A stretch of DNA of 64,000 bases from positions 62,001 to 126,000 of the forward strand of contig NDFF03000005.1 of the NCBI GenBank assembly GCA_002150815.3, read 5' to 3'. Below, in pieces: positions 23,958 to 35,394 of the stretch; the first letter of the stretch is position 1, and each line of letters begins with the position of its first letter. This stretch comes from Grammothele lineata. Taxonomy: Eukaryota > Basidiomycota > Agaricomycetes > Polyporales > Polyporaceae. Both the position numbers and the translations under genes were made by a program. The notes beneath the pieces are model-generated. The model searched no databases and was not told the DNA's origin. It was given only the letters and a program-made list of their open reading frames with translations.

Positions 23958-25509
23958 TCACTCCATACTACCCAAGAACAACCATCCACCCCTGTACGAA
24001 ATGAGTTTGTCATTATGCCCCTGTAAAATCGAGGAAGATCACGTTGCTCACCATCCTCCTTCAGAGTGCCTGGAGAAGTAGTCGAAGTCGATGTTGACTG
24101 TAAGGTCGTAGCTCTGTCAGGAAACTGTCAGGGAGACATTCAAAGACGTGACTCACCGGCCTGCGCAAGTACAAGCTATCGTAGCGGCACACGAAAGTAT
24201 TAGTAGATGTATGACCAAGTTCACGAGTACTTACCGCGCGTTCTTCAAGGCCTGGGAGAGAGGGCCCAGATGGCTTCTCGCTAAGCTCGTCTTCGGACTC
24301 GTGAGGCTCAGTTCCCGTGAAGTTGATGGAGTATCGACCTCCAGGAGAGCCCCCTCATTAGCTAAATCTTCCTTAGATGCCGAGAACGACGTACCAGTAT
24401 CTGTAAATATCTGGTGGCAGCCTCAGCGTTCACAGCTGATGGCCCATGGGTAAAAGTCGACTTACCTCGCGTCCAAATCCTCTGAAGGCACGGTTCACGT
24501 TAGCAATGGGTTGACCGTCACCGTCTCTGAGTGTAAAGTTCCAAGCTAAGAATCCGTCGTCTATTCTGGCGAACTGCGAAAACATGTTTGGTTCTGGTTC
24601 CGGCTGCGGTTCGTCGGCCAGAGACAGGATTCTACGAGAATCCTGCCTAAGGAAGAGATCATAACGACGCCGCCAGAGATGCCACCGTTGCTGAACCTCA
24701 GCGAAAGTGTCGAGAACTGGGCTTCCTTCAGGCGTGTATTCGTTGAAGTCTTTGAGCCGCTGAACATACATCCGCGAGTTGATGAACGCGAACGGCCTTC
24801 GGAGCTACTGATCTTTCAGCGCCCCGACAGAGAGCGAGGGTTATCTGACACTAACCCATAGAATAGGCGATCCTTCAGCGTCCATCACTATTGCACGGAA
24901 CGGTCGATGCGTTTTGAAAATCTGACGAGAGAATGTGGACAGAAATCCTCGTGGTTCTTCGGCAATGTATCCCAGAGTTTCCTCAGACTCGTTCGCTGTA
25001 TTGTGCATCGCTAAGCCTGTAAGCGAAACTTAGCTGATATGTTGATACTCACTAATCACATAACGGTTGGCCTGCTCAAACCCTAAGAAGATGTTCATCA
25101 TCTCTATTTGCCTAAACTCCATTCGTTCACGCTTCGCTCAGGGCTGACACAAAAACACTTACCGTGTTATAATCAGTTTGTCATTCGTCATGAGCAACTT
25201 TTTGAGACCTTCCTCAGGATTACTTGCAGGGAATTCGATGCTCTGCTCCCAAATGGCAGGCTCGCCCACATGTGGCTTCTCCTCTTGTATTGGGGTTTCT
25301 TGGGTCTGAGACCGGGCACGCGGAACGACCTTGGGACGCTGCCTTCCCACTCCGGGTGCAGACTTCTCCAAACGCGAGTGAACGTATCCGCGAGTATGCA
25401 ATAAGTCAAACTTTTGAATTTGACGGGTCGAGATGGGTGGCGAAACGGCGACGAGCGGGATCCGTGCAGAAGGCGGAAGACAGCGTGTTGTCGTCCTGAT
25501 TGCCAACAT
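23958..25509 (-). CDS. AIM25: Mitochondrial phospholipid scramblase family protein (AIM25-like)
   Basis: The protein belongs to the scramblase/LURP-one family. The N-terminus is Arg/Ser/Thr-rich without acidic residues (MLAIRTTTRCLPPSARIPL), typical of a mitochondrial targeting sequence. The core reads RQIEMMNIFLGFEQANRYVI, then ETLGYIAEEPRGFLSTF, then FINSRMYVQRLKDF, then a cytosolic-style beta-barrel segment ending NVNRAFRGFGREIFTDTG, then VNIDFDYFSRHSEGGW, matching the family order. The 3' end is best read as GGWLFLGSME with the stop at 23958; a longer alternative using another acceptor exists. The function of fungal members is poorly defined, and lipid transbilayer movement is assumed from the family. 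It shares a 252 bp promoter with MSS51. Confidence 0.85.
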
Positions 25510-25761
25510 GGCTGCTAGAAAGGGCCAACGCGCGTTCGCAGGAGACAATAGGAGCAGGTGTTTTCGGTCAGAGAGTACAAGGAGGACAAGACTTTCACGA
25601 CCGGTGTATTGCTCAAGGGTTGATGTAGGTGAGGTCAGAGTCCCGAGATACCGAGAGGCGCGCGTTCGGACGAGGTCGACGCGGCAACTCGGCGGCACGA
25701 GTTTGTCTGGTCAGGCCAGGGCATTCCGACTCTTCCTCCACCACCAAGTACTGCGGCGTCC
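25510..25761. promoter_or_regulatory. Divergent promoter shared by scramblase and MSS51
   Basis: The two start codons are 252 bp apart and face away from each other. Both products carry features of mitochondrial proteins, so co-regulation is plausible. I see no clear TATA box. Confidence 0.5.
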
Positions 25762-27544
25762 ATGCTCTCCCTCGCGTTCCGGAGAACGACACGCATCGTT
25801 CTCGTGCACGGCCGCCCCACAAAACTTGTTTCACGTAACGCCCCGCTCGATCCCCTCATCTGTCTTCATACGGCCGGCAGCCCCCGGACGTTCCTCAGCT
25901 GGTTCAAGGGCAAACCTAAGGCCGCGCCTGGCACGAGTGCACAAGCGCGAGACACCCCCCTCCTCGCGCAGGACGACCTCTTTCACCCGTTCTCGAAGTC
26001 GCCTATTCCCGCCATCCGTGCACGGGGCGAGGCGATCCGCCAGCTCGCGCCGTGCCCCGTGTGCGCGAGCGCGCACCACGGTGTGCACGCGCACACCCAA
26101 GCGCAGCCTAAGTCGGTCGCATTCGACTGCCCTGACTGTGGCTGGCCCACTCACTGTTCAGAAGAGCACTGGCTAGCCGACGAGGAGCACCACAAGTACT
26201 GTGGAAAACTACGGGAAGTAAACGAGGACGAGCATGATTTGAGAAGTGGGAGGAGAATGAAGGAGTTTGAGCTACCTGGTATGTTGTCGTCCCTCTGTGG
26301 AATAGTGTGACTCATTGAAACGTGTGCCGCAGGACCGCAAGATTCGGAGGCAGCTATCTCATTCGCAAACTGGGATGTCTTTTGGTACACCAGGGAGTTC
26401 CCTTCTATGGACTCAGAGCGGTCACGGAGACATGCGAGCAAGATCCTCACGTACCCCATTACCATGGGCTCTGTGCTTCATCAGTTCAGCAACCTCACGC
26501 TGAGCAATCAACGACTCACCCCTGAGGGCAGTCGCTCCCTTGCTGGTGCGTGTGGCCACTTCTCATCAAACGGACACAATATTCACTTCCATAACTTCAG
26601 CCCTACGTACAAATTTGCACGTCCCTCCTGGTGCGCCTGAGACCCCAAATGCCGCCATCACAAAACCGCAAATGAGGGTATTCATCCTTGGCGCACGCGC
26701 GGAGTCATCTCTGCCACCACATGTGTGGGAACAGCTTTGCATGCTTTTCCCGTCTGCTATGTTCCACCTATACTTCATTGGGCCACAGGTGTCTCTGCCG
26801 AAGCCTATCAGTGAACTCAACAGGTCGCCAGCGAGCAAACGGACGTCCACAAGCTCGACATCAGAGCACCCTCCCTCACCCTCAATTTCTCAAGGTGCAT
26901 CTGGTGATTCGTTAGCGAAGACACAGGCTCCTGCTGAACCCAAGGAGGAACAGCCGGTATACCTCCCCAATGTCTACGAGCCCCCGACACCAGCTCCCAT
27001 CGTCCGTTTGAAACGGACGCGGGAATCGATACAAGAATATGGTGTCCCATCATATACGGTCCCCTACAGTCCGCAGCTCACTATCACGGGTATGCAAGCC
27101 AACTACGCCGAGGTACACGCACAATTCCAAGAGACATTTGATCCCTACACGGATTGTTTCTTCATGTTCTCTCCTGGCCTTGGCTTCCCCTCACCAACTT
27201 CTGTCAATGAGGCTACTGGCGAGCCATACCTTCAGGTGGCGTCACCTACCGAGTGGGGCCCTGTCCTTCCTATGCTACTCGCCACCAAATGCCCGATCTT
27301 CGTCACCGGATTTTCCCCCGCCGACGTCGAGCGAGATATCAAATCGCTCTCCACCGCCCCCGAGGTTGCAGGCGAGTTCGACTGGGTGATAACTCCGGGT
27401 CCAAACGCGTTCCTGAGCGAGAAGTGGGAAGTTGCTGACTTCGACCCTCGCGTGATGGTGAAGACAAATTGGGGCGTTTGGGGTATTCGTGGAAAGAGGC
27501 GGGAGGTGAGGGAGCGTTCGAGCTTCCTTGGACTAGGGTTTTAG
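25762..27544 (+). CDS. MSS51: MSS51, mitochondrial Cox1 translation factor homologue
   Basis: Homologue of the yeast factor that promotes translation of COX1 mRNA and assembly of Cox1 in the mitochondrial matrix. A basic presequence (MLSLAFRRTTRIVLVHGRP) is followed by a zinc-binding MYND/MSS51 finger: CPVCASAHHG, FDCPDCGWPTHCSEEHW, DEEHHKYC. The body has WDVFWYTREFPSMDSERS, LTYPITMGSVLHQFS and a C-terminal domain (ERVFILGARAES-type strand, FMFSPGLGFPSP, GPVLPMLLATKCPIFVTGFS) typical of the family. Three exons are clear, with junctions at about 26279/26332 and 26546/26611. A Ser/Pro-rich insert lies at about 26810-26990. The protein ends LGLGF. Confidence 0.9.
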
Positions 27545-27668
27545 TTGCGGCATAGCTTAGTTTCGTCTAATGTACATCCTCCCTCATCTCGTCTCGCGCC
27601 TAATGCATGTCTAAACATTGGCAACACATCACTCTCGCAGACGCGCCTGTTTCGAATCTCAGCCACAA

Positions 27669-27717
27669 ACGCGTCTACATCATGACGCGTGTCACGTGCG
27701 TATGCGCCACGACGCGT
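27669..27717. promoter_or_regulatory. Cluster of three ACGCGT (MCB) boxes upstream of CDC45
   Basis: Perfect palindromic ACGCGT hexamers sit at 27669-27674, 27685-27690 and 27712-27717, 130-178 bp before the CDC45 ATG. A CACGTG lies between them at about 27693-27698. In yeasts ACGCGT is the MluI cell-cycle box bound by MBF at G1/S, and replication genes are its usual targets. Three copies in 49 bp is far above chance. Confidence 0.65.
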
Positions 27718-27846
27718 TAACTTGTTGAGAGCCCTGCTTCCATCTTGCTAGGTCTCCGTCCTTTCCCTTTCCTATCTCTTTCTCATAAACGGGACTTGTA
27801 CGCATCAGATATCTGAGCACACCCTACAAAGACATCCACCAGTTCT

Positions 27847-30315
27847 ATGGTTCATATACCTCCACCCCAACTCGCCTCCGCGTCCCGCCCATCCTACGCG
27901 GAAGCATACGCCAAGGTCCTTGCGTCACATCGTCGTTCTCCTCACACAGCAGCCTCCTCCGTCATTATTCTGGTTGCGCCGGACGTTGATGCATTATGCG
28001 CCTCTAAGATGCTCGCGGACTTGTTCAAGCAGGACGACGTCATGTACAGGATTATCCCCGTTTCAGGACACGCGGAGCTGGAGAGGATAAGAGACGAGCT
28101 GACGACGTACCCTGACGTAAGTGTTATTTTTGACTGAACATATAGCCAAACGTTGACATTATGTAGCTGCACTCGCTCATCATGTTCAACATGGGAGCCA
28201 TCCTCGACTTACCTTCTCCTGAGTGGTTTGGCGATTTCCCAACCTCCATGACAGTCCATGTCATCGATTCGTCGAGACCGCAGAATCTGTCCAGCGTGTT
28301 TGGTGGTGGCGAGAACGGTGACCGCATTGTGATTTGGGATGACGGGGGCGTAGAACAGTTGCAGGAGGAACGGAAGGCTTGGGAGGTCTTGACCGTGAGT
28401 CTAACTAGCTATATGCGTTTTGCTATCAGCTCAACAGTACACGTCTAGTATGCTCCCGAGATAGACTCCGATGAAGATTCTGACCTTGATTCTGACGAAG
28501 AGGACGCTGAGGACGAGGAAAGTGACGGAGATGGGTTCGGGAGCGAGGCTCCTCCTTCATCGAGGAAGAGGAAATCGTTCGAAGATAGTGGGCGCAAACG
28601 AGAGAAACGACAAAGGCTAGATGTAAGTGCCTTGATAGGCGTCCCCAAGATTTCTTCCCTCATTGTCTCCAGCAACCCAGTCGACTATCCCGAGAAGAAC
28701 GCGAGCAACATGAACGTAGGCTCATTAAATACTACCGATCTGGTACTTGGCACGGACAAAGTGCATCTGGAACCATGTACCTCCTCGCAACAGCACTCGA
28801 GCGAGTTGACGGTGACCTGCTATGGTGTGTGGATCAGAATCTTTGCGTATAGTCTCATGCTGAACCCTCCCGATTTCAGGCTGGCTATACTCGGGTTAAC
28901 CTACCAGTATATCACCACGCATATTTCCCGTGAGGATTACGACAAGTACCAGCAAGTGTACTATGACGAAGTTGCACGCCTCAACCCGGCGCCCCCGTCT
29001 GCGCTTGGTGACGATCTCAAGTCACAAAGTCCTGATGACAACGCCGTATATGCTACAGAGGAATTTCGCTTCATGATGTTCCGACATTGGACATTGTACG
29101 ATGCCATGTACCATTCCAGCTACGTAGCGAGCAAGCTTGGGATCTGGAAGGAACGGGGCCGGAAGAAGCTTACTGGTCTTCTCGCAAAGATGGGGCGAGT
29201 CTCTGAACACATCTGTCACTTTCCCTCGCGCTTATCTGAGCCGTCGTAGATTCTCAATATTGGAGACACAACAGCCATATCCGCACATGGCGAAAGATCT
29301 CAAGACCACCTTGCGGCAGAAGCTCGATGAGCTTGGGCCAGAGTTTGGACTCGTCGAACTTTCGTACCCCTCCTTCACACGCTGTTACGGCTTCCGTTCT
29401 CTACCCCTCTCCGCATGTGACGCCGTCGAAGCACTATCTGCCCTTCTCGACATAGCTGGGGGGACTAGGATAGAAGTTGAGATCGAGGGCACCCGCAATG
29501 GGGGAGAGTGGTTTGGGGCTGGCAAGTTGTGGGAGGGTGGCAGGGAGGGGCGGCGCCGCGACGACGACCGGGAGAACATCCCGCCTGGGATGTTAGCGAG
29601 CGTCGTAAATGCACAAGTCGCTAGCATGGACAAGAAGGACGATAAGGAGCTTGACTGGTGGGTCAAGAATTTCTGGAGCGCATACGATGCACTAAGCGAG
29701 TGCGTGCTTCCGGTCTAACTCAATTATTTGTCTATGAAGTTGCTCACTTCCACTACTTCTGACAGTATTGAGCGGCTGCAGGATGCTATCAGGCTTTCAA
29801 TGGCGCTGCATCGTGCAATCATCCGGCAGGGTACTTCCATCATTGACAAGCAGGATATCAAGAACATGCGTGGGCACCGTGTGGTGTTGCTCACACAAGG
29901 ACCAGACCTGCCGCTCTTCGTGCATCCGGGTGTGCTCTCGCGCCTTGCGCTATGGCTTGTCGACGCCCTCCGTGACCACGTCAATCCCACCACGCCGGCG
30001 TACTCGCTTAACCGGCGTGCAAAGAGCTTGCCATTCGTCATCGCATGTCTTAACGAGAAGGCAGGGACATATATTGTCGTCGGTGTTACGGCCGCTGCGG
30101 ACTTCGATGATGTGAGGAAGAAGTGAGTGGTGGCTTCTTCCATTCCCTAGAAAGAGAATTAATACCCTAAGTGTAGCGAGTTCGGTCTCGCTTTCCTGGA
30201 CGCTAAGGAACGATGCAATGCACGCACACGACACGGCACATTCGACACGAGTGTACTGGAGATCAACAGAGATGATCTCAAGGTCTTCCTGGAGACCCTC
30301 TGCGAGGGCGCATAA
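27847..30315 (+). CDS. CDC45: CDC45, DNA replication initiation factor (CMG helicase subunit)
   Basis: Cdc45 binds Mcm2-7 and GINS to form the replicative helicase. The N-terminus carries the DHH/RecJ-like fold ([22 protein letters not shown], then [20 protein letters not shown]), followed by an acidic exon (28449-28622, runs of Glu/Asp and Ser) and a basic patch ([18 protein letters not shown]). The family core follows: [46 protein letters not shown], and the C-terminal [20 protein letters not shown] motif and [17 protein letters not shown]. Exons include 27847-28116, 28167-28394, 28449-28622, 28673-28824, 28880-29194 and 29250 onward. The intron 29195-29249 starts with GCGAGT, not GT; it is required because the conserved AKMGFS join spans it. 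The gene ends 193 bp from the convergent HIS3 stop. Confidence 0.93.
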
Positions 30316-30508
30316 CATATTCTCTAGCGGTGTTGCTGTCTTCTGATTTTCCTCCCTCACTATCCTCTTTGCTTCACTTCTGTCGGCGCTATATGTATCC
30401 CTAGATAATGTATCCTTGGTACGCTCACCGGATGGCAGGCTTCATACAGTCGTCATATATAATCAATCATACACCTCACATGCAGCGACAGGGGCCGTTT
30501 TGAATCCC

Positions 30509-31360
30509 CTATAGGACCCCCTTAGTGCTGGGCACATCATCCCCGCCCGTGCGCTCGATAGCTTGGCGGATCGCCAGTGCTAGTGCCTTGAAAGCGGACT
30601 CCGCCCTGAGACGGATCAAGTACGGTCAGACCTGCGATATGAGAAGCGAAGTTGGCTTACTTGTGGTGATCATTTTCGCCTCGCAGTACATCGACGTGCA
30701 GAGTTACGCCAGCGGCGATTGCGAACGAGTAGAAGATGTGTGGGAACATCTCCGTCGAGAGGTCGCCAACCTTTTCGCGCTTCAGCTTCAGGTCCGTCAC
30801 GCAATAAGGGCGTGAGCAGATGTCGATCACCGCGCGGGAAAGGGCCTAAGGCGCAATGCGGACTTAGCTGCGATGCTCTACCTACGATGGCAAGATAGGC
30901 AAACCTCATCGAGTGGCGCGAAACCGGTCCCGTATCGGCGAATGCCACGTACTTCGCCCAGTGCTTGCTTGAACGCTGTACCCAAAGCGATTGCGCTATC
31001 CTGTATAGGAAAATGGTACCATAAATCTCATGAATACTCCGGGATCAGACTCAAAAGGTGCTTATCTGCAGAGTGATGGTCGTCTATGTGTAAGTCTCCC
31101 TTGCAGGTAAGCTGCAAGGACATGCCCGAGTGCTTCGCCAGGGCGTGGAACATCTATCTCAAAAGCTGATAAGCGCTTCCCAAACAATGAAGCTTTGAAT
31201 GCGCATAGGTGCGCATACATACATGATCTAGGAATCCAATCCCGGTAGAGATGGTGATCTCCTGCTTGTTGCCCGACCCGGGCTGGCAGTCGAGGTTGAT
31301 GGCAACCTTGATCTCAGTCTCGGCCGTCTTACGCTCAACAGTGGCTGTTCTTGCTGCCAT
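30509..31360 (-). CDS. HIS3: HIS3, imidazoleglycerol-phosphate dehydratase, with a damaged splice junction
   Basis: Converts imidazole-glycerol phosphate to imidazole-acetol phosphate, the sixth step of histidine synthesis. Exon 1 (31223-31360) encodes [17 protein letters not shown] through [11 protein letters not shown]. Exon 2 (31064-31153) encodes [20 protein letters not shown] and DLHIDDHH. Later exons encode [25 protein letters not shown], the second HH region near GENDHHK, and the C-terminus ending DVPSTKGVL. The family metal site HHxxE should span the end of exon 2. Here the sequence reads HHSAD and runs into TAAG with no GT donor, while the acceptor (ctatacag) and the next exon (GAT AGC GCA ATC) are normal. 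Two bases appear to be missing, affecting both the Glu codon and the donor. Either the sequence has an error or this HIS3 is impaired. A Gcn4-type site lies 54 bp upstream. Confidence 0.88.
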
Positions 31361-31413
31361 GCTAGTGCTCGTCCGAGGGACGTTGCGATCGTGGTAGTAG
31401 CGGGGCTCGAGGC

Positions 31414-31420
31414 TGAGTCA
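31414..31420. promoter_or_regulatory. Gcn4/Cpc1-type site (TGAGTCA) upstream of HIS3
   Basis: The 7-mer TGAGTCA, the AP-1-like element bound by Gcn4/Cpc1 in ascomycetes, lies 54 bp before the HIS3 ATG in the 180 bp gap to the AlkB gene. General amino-acid control of HIS3 is well established in fungi. Confidence 0.55.
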
Positions 31421-31539
31421 GATCTGCACAATATTCTCATCCGCTCCAAACGTACATTACCTGATTAGGAAGTCAGGGTTTTAGTATTTGTCGTTAACGT
31501 CATACAGCGACAGCTCTATCCTAGCCAATGATGTGCATC

Positions 31540-33364
31540 CTATTTGGATTCGGCCGACGCGGAAATATCCCCGACGAATGGTCCCCGACCTTCCGCCTTG
31601 ACATCCATAACCTGCCAAAACCCACATCCCTTTCCATCATTCTGCGCCCCGGCATAACACGTCCACCAGTACTTCGCTGCCAAGCTCCTAGCTAGCGCAT
31701 GGCCTGTAGACCGGCTGCTGGCACCAGCAAGTTCCATTCCTGTGTTGATCTTATCGTCGGCGATGACAGGTGGCTCCTCATAGCGATTCTTCATATCTGG
31801 TCGGAGAATGCATGGGACACCGCATTTACATCGTGGAGTCGTCTCTGAGCGATAGTCGGGACGGTAGAAGCGGAAAGTGATGTTAATTCTTGCGCTCGAC
31901 GTGTCCGACAACCGTCCGTCTGCATCACATTCAACGAGATCGGGTGGCGGAGGAAATGGCGGGTGAAACATATCAATAGTACTTTGTGCAGGTACGCAAT
32001 GTTTGAAGATCTCCTGCGTCGATGCGTGCATGATAATCAGCTGGTTTTGGATCGCGAATTTAATCAAACCGTTAAGTCGTAGTAAAGATGTGACACACCG
32101 AGTTATGCCTGAGGGGTACGTTGTAAGTTCGAGCCGCCCGTGTGTTCTTCTCCTCTGTGGGTATCACTTCCCGCAGACGAAAGATGCGATTCACGCCTGC
32201 AAATATCGTATGTCAGGAGGCAATGTCCTCTCTCTCGATGAAGACCTTCACCGCTTACCTAGACTCAAACTGGCGATGGTCGGATATGGCCCCAAATATG
32301 TTAGTTGATCTGAATGAAATCCTACACTCTCCTTGGCACCTGTATAGCAGTTCGATGCTGCCACATTCGCTCGCCAAATTACAGGTTCTTCGCCCTCCGC
32401 GCTGGGGTATCCACCCCATTCCAGGGCGTATCGAGCACGCTTGCGCATCTCCTCATTCACCACACCCTCAATGATTTCGCAGGCTTCCTCCATAGCAGGT
32501 GGGAACTGTGGAGGAGGATCTGTTGGGCGACCATTGTACCTAATATACAGAAGTGGGATTAGCACAGTGGCCACCAGTTGGACAAGCTGACGTCTTACCA
32601 ATACTGAGCAGCTTCTTTCATGTCACCCACGCCAGAACTCGTTCTGACAAAGAAGGCGGTCCTATGGGGACTTTCCACAACCCGATCAAAAAGCCACCAC
32701 TTATTCTGCTTCCAAGTACGGCTGGCATGGAGCATGGTATAGAAGAGCCTGTACAGAGCAAGCCGCGGCGATTAGGGGGAACTCAATGACAGGCATAAAA
32801 CCGTAGCACCCACTCGCACGCGAGCTCCGGGGATAGAATCGAGTTGTGCAGTGTACATGGAGTGTGCTGTGATACATGCTCTGGAGAGATCAGGGTAAGT
32901 GGGGGTTGTCGCTGCGGCTGCGGTCTTGAATCGCCAGAAGAATTAGGAGGTCGGAGGAGAGCCATGAACTCGGCATTGGTAACCGGCTTCGGTTTCGAGA
33001 TTGGTTTTGTTGGAGGAGAGGACGAAGGTATCTCTGAGGCCGAAGGGTTCACTTCGATGTTTTGAGTTTCTAATCGGCTCTCGTCGATTCTCTTTTTGGG
33101 GAGGGATGACCCTTGCGGAAGGACAGGCTCGGAGCCGAGCTCGACAACAGATTTGCCCCTCAACCAGCCGTCCAGGTCGCTATTGCGTGAAACTTTGCGC
33201 TTTTTGCGAGGTGTCTCGGAACGCAGAGATATGGCAGCCGCTTCCGTGTCTCCATGTGATCTGACGAGCGCGTCAATGAGGGTCGTCTGATCGTACTCGA
33301 GGGGATGAAGCAAGCTAGAGAGAAGAGCGAGTAACGTGTCGGTGTCCATCTCTACGTTGGCCAT
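31540..33364 (-). CDS. AlkB-type Fe(II)/2-oxoglutarate dioxygenase with CUE-like and GRF zinc-finger domains
   Basis: Likely a nucleic-acid demethylase acting on alkylation damage. The N-terminus has a CUE/UBA-like helix set (DTDTLLALLSSLLHPL, TLIDALVRSHGDTEAAAISL), then a basic disordered region with a possible nuclear signal (RKKRKVSR) and Pro/Ser stretches. The AlkB core has LRLFYTMLHASRTW, NKWWLFDRVVESPH, the metal motif in GFHSDQLTYLGPYPTIASLS, RTFRLR-like RIFRLR, then LIIMHASTQEIFKHCVP with the second His and INITFRFYRPDYR with the 2OG-binding Arg. The C-terminus is a GRF finger: CKCGVPCILR ... WWTCYAGAQNDGKGCGFWQ, as in TDP1/APE2-type DNA proteins. Start 33364 (MANVEMDTD) was chosen because it precedes the CUE segment; an in-frame ATG at 33430 exists. 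It diverges from the M24 peptidase across 250 bp. Confidence 0.88.
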
Positions 33365-33614
33365 GGTGCACGAAGGGTAATGCGGATAGTCCGTGGTGTC
33401 GACTGCAAACAGTATGGGGCAAGAGAGCAACCTGAGTGAGCAATGAGCATTTAAATGAGGACGCGCGCTGCCCCGCGGTGACTCCTTCCTTGACGCGTCG
33501 CTACACGATCACGTGATTTAATGTGTTTCTCCCACGCCTGACATCGCTTACTTAGTCATAGCCTCGGGCAAGGTGCGGGTAAGTGACTAGAGGTGACTGA
33601 CCGGTACGACCGTC
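33365..33614. promoter_or_regulatory. Divergent promoter of AlkB gene and M24 peptidase
   Basis: A 250 bp interval between two diverging start codons. It holds one ACGCGT (33493-33498) and a palindromic TCACGTGA (33509-33516). A single MCB-like box is suggestive for a repair gene but could be chance. Confidence 0.4.
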
Positions 33615-35394
33615 ATGTCAGGCGCAAGCAAGAAGGCCAACGCCTTTACGACGTCGGAGATCGTGCCTCATGGGGAAGAGGGACCCTCTTTCCCGAAGAC
33701 ATCCGTCCAGCGTTACCTCTGGGTACGCAGTCTACTACCGCATTTCCTTTCTATCATTGTCACGGCATGGCGTTATCACAGGCTAATAAGAGCTGCGACA
33801 GGTTCCTCTCCTCATTCTTGCACTTGGAGTGGATTTTGTGCACTTATACACCAGTTGGATTGCACCCAAGGCCGCTGAAGGAAGCGAAATCGGATTGGGC
33901 GGCCTCCCCGATTTTTCCCACCTGAGCGGCCACTGCGCAGACATCCCACCCATTCCTTTCGACTCATTCGCTGCTCGTCAAGACGCGCTTGCACGCACGC
34001 TCCATTCCCTGGGCGCTGCAGCGTACATAGCAGAGCCTGGTCCCAGTGCTGGATTCTTCGCCAATCTTTCCGGATCTCACTGGCACGTCTCAGAGCGGCC
34101 CTTGCTCCTGATCTTCCAACCACAAGTAAACGGGCAAGGATCCGTCTACGCCAATGTCTCTATCCTCACCCCGTCATTCGAGGAAACGAGAGCCAGACTA
34201 CTCTCAATACCCGCCGCTGGCAAGATCACCTATATCGCGTGGCCAGAGGATGTCAGCCCATATTCGCGTGCCTTGACTTTACTCCCGAACCTCGATGGTG
34301 CCACCATATTTGTTGATGGAGATGTGAGAATGTTTATCGCCGACGGGCTGCAGAAGGCCGCACCACAGTCCCGCGTGTCCAATACGCCTATCGAGATTAA
34401 GCGCCTCAGAGAGCGCAAGAGTCCTGAAGAGCTCAGGATCATGAAATGCGTAAACGAGGTCAGTGATCTCTTCGTCGACCCACCCTATAACTCATGCTTA
34501 TGTACCTCCGTGTACAGGTGACTCTGTTAGCTATTCGTGCTACGCGCGAGCATATGAAACTTGGCATGCGCGAATCCGAAGTAAGACGGATGATTATCAG
34601 CGCACTTTCCGCGGCAGGGTTAGAAGTGGACTCTGCCCTCACGTTATTTGGAGGTGCGTTGCGTATATTGATATATCAGAATTTGTGGCTCACGGAAACC
34701 TTCCTAGAGAACGCCGCATTACCACACGGCTCCGGCACGGATCGTGTACTTACGAAGGAAGATTATGTTCTCATCGATTGTGGGGGTTCACTCCACGGGT
34801 ACTACAGCGATGTGACTAGGGTGTGTTCTCCTAGATCCCCGTTTTCGGTCCTGTACTGATTCGTATCTCATAAGACCTTTGCGCTCACGGACTCAAATAT
34901 CCCTGACGAACACCTTACGATCTGGAATGTCGTACATGATGCTCAGCAGACTGCACTAGCCACAGCTGGTAACGGGACGGTAACGGCTATGGTCGACTAT
35001 GCTGCCCGCGAGGTGATTCGGAGCGAGAATTTTGGAAAACACTTCACCCACAGACTGGGTCACGGTGTGTTTCCTCGCTGTGGCGTATTTCAAAGCTTGC
35101 TCAATGTCTGTTACAGGAATCGGACTCGAAGTCCATGAATCGCCTTATCTCACTGGTGGTACAGATGATGTAATCTTAACGGGCCATACTTTCTCTGACG
35201 AGCCGGGGATTTATGTAGAGGGCAAGGTGCGAAACACAGAAATACTTGTGCATATTTCACCCAAGTTTACCACGTGCATTACTTTACAGGTTGGCGTGCG
35301 TCTGGAGGACTGTTTCTATGTGGATGAGGATGGCAGAGCCAAATACCTCACCGAAGGCGTAGGCGGAGCAGCGATTGACCCTTGGCACATATGA
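33615..35394 (+). CDS. Membrane-anchored M24 metallopeptidase (Xaa-Pro aminopeptidase/dipeptidase type)
   Basis: Cleaves X-Pro bonds by family assignment. The pita-bread domain is complete: LIDCGG and YYSDVTR (two Asp ligands), HRLGHGIGLEVHE (His), SDEPGIY (Glu) and VRLEDCFYV (Glu). The N-terminal creatinase-like domain contains FANLSGSHWHVSERPLLLI and IEIKRLRERKSPEEL. Exon 1 (33615-33722) and exon 2 (from 33802) join to form QRYLWVPLLILALGVDFVHL, a hydrophobic segment that looks like a signal anchor, so the enzyme may be secretory or vacuolar and not cytosolic. Later introns are short GT-AG ones, for example splitting LFGENAALPHG. The protein ends AAIDPWHI. Confidence 0.9.
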
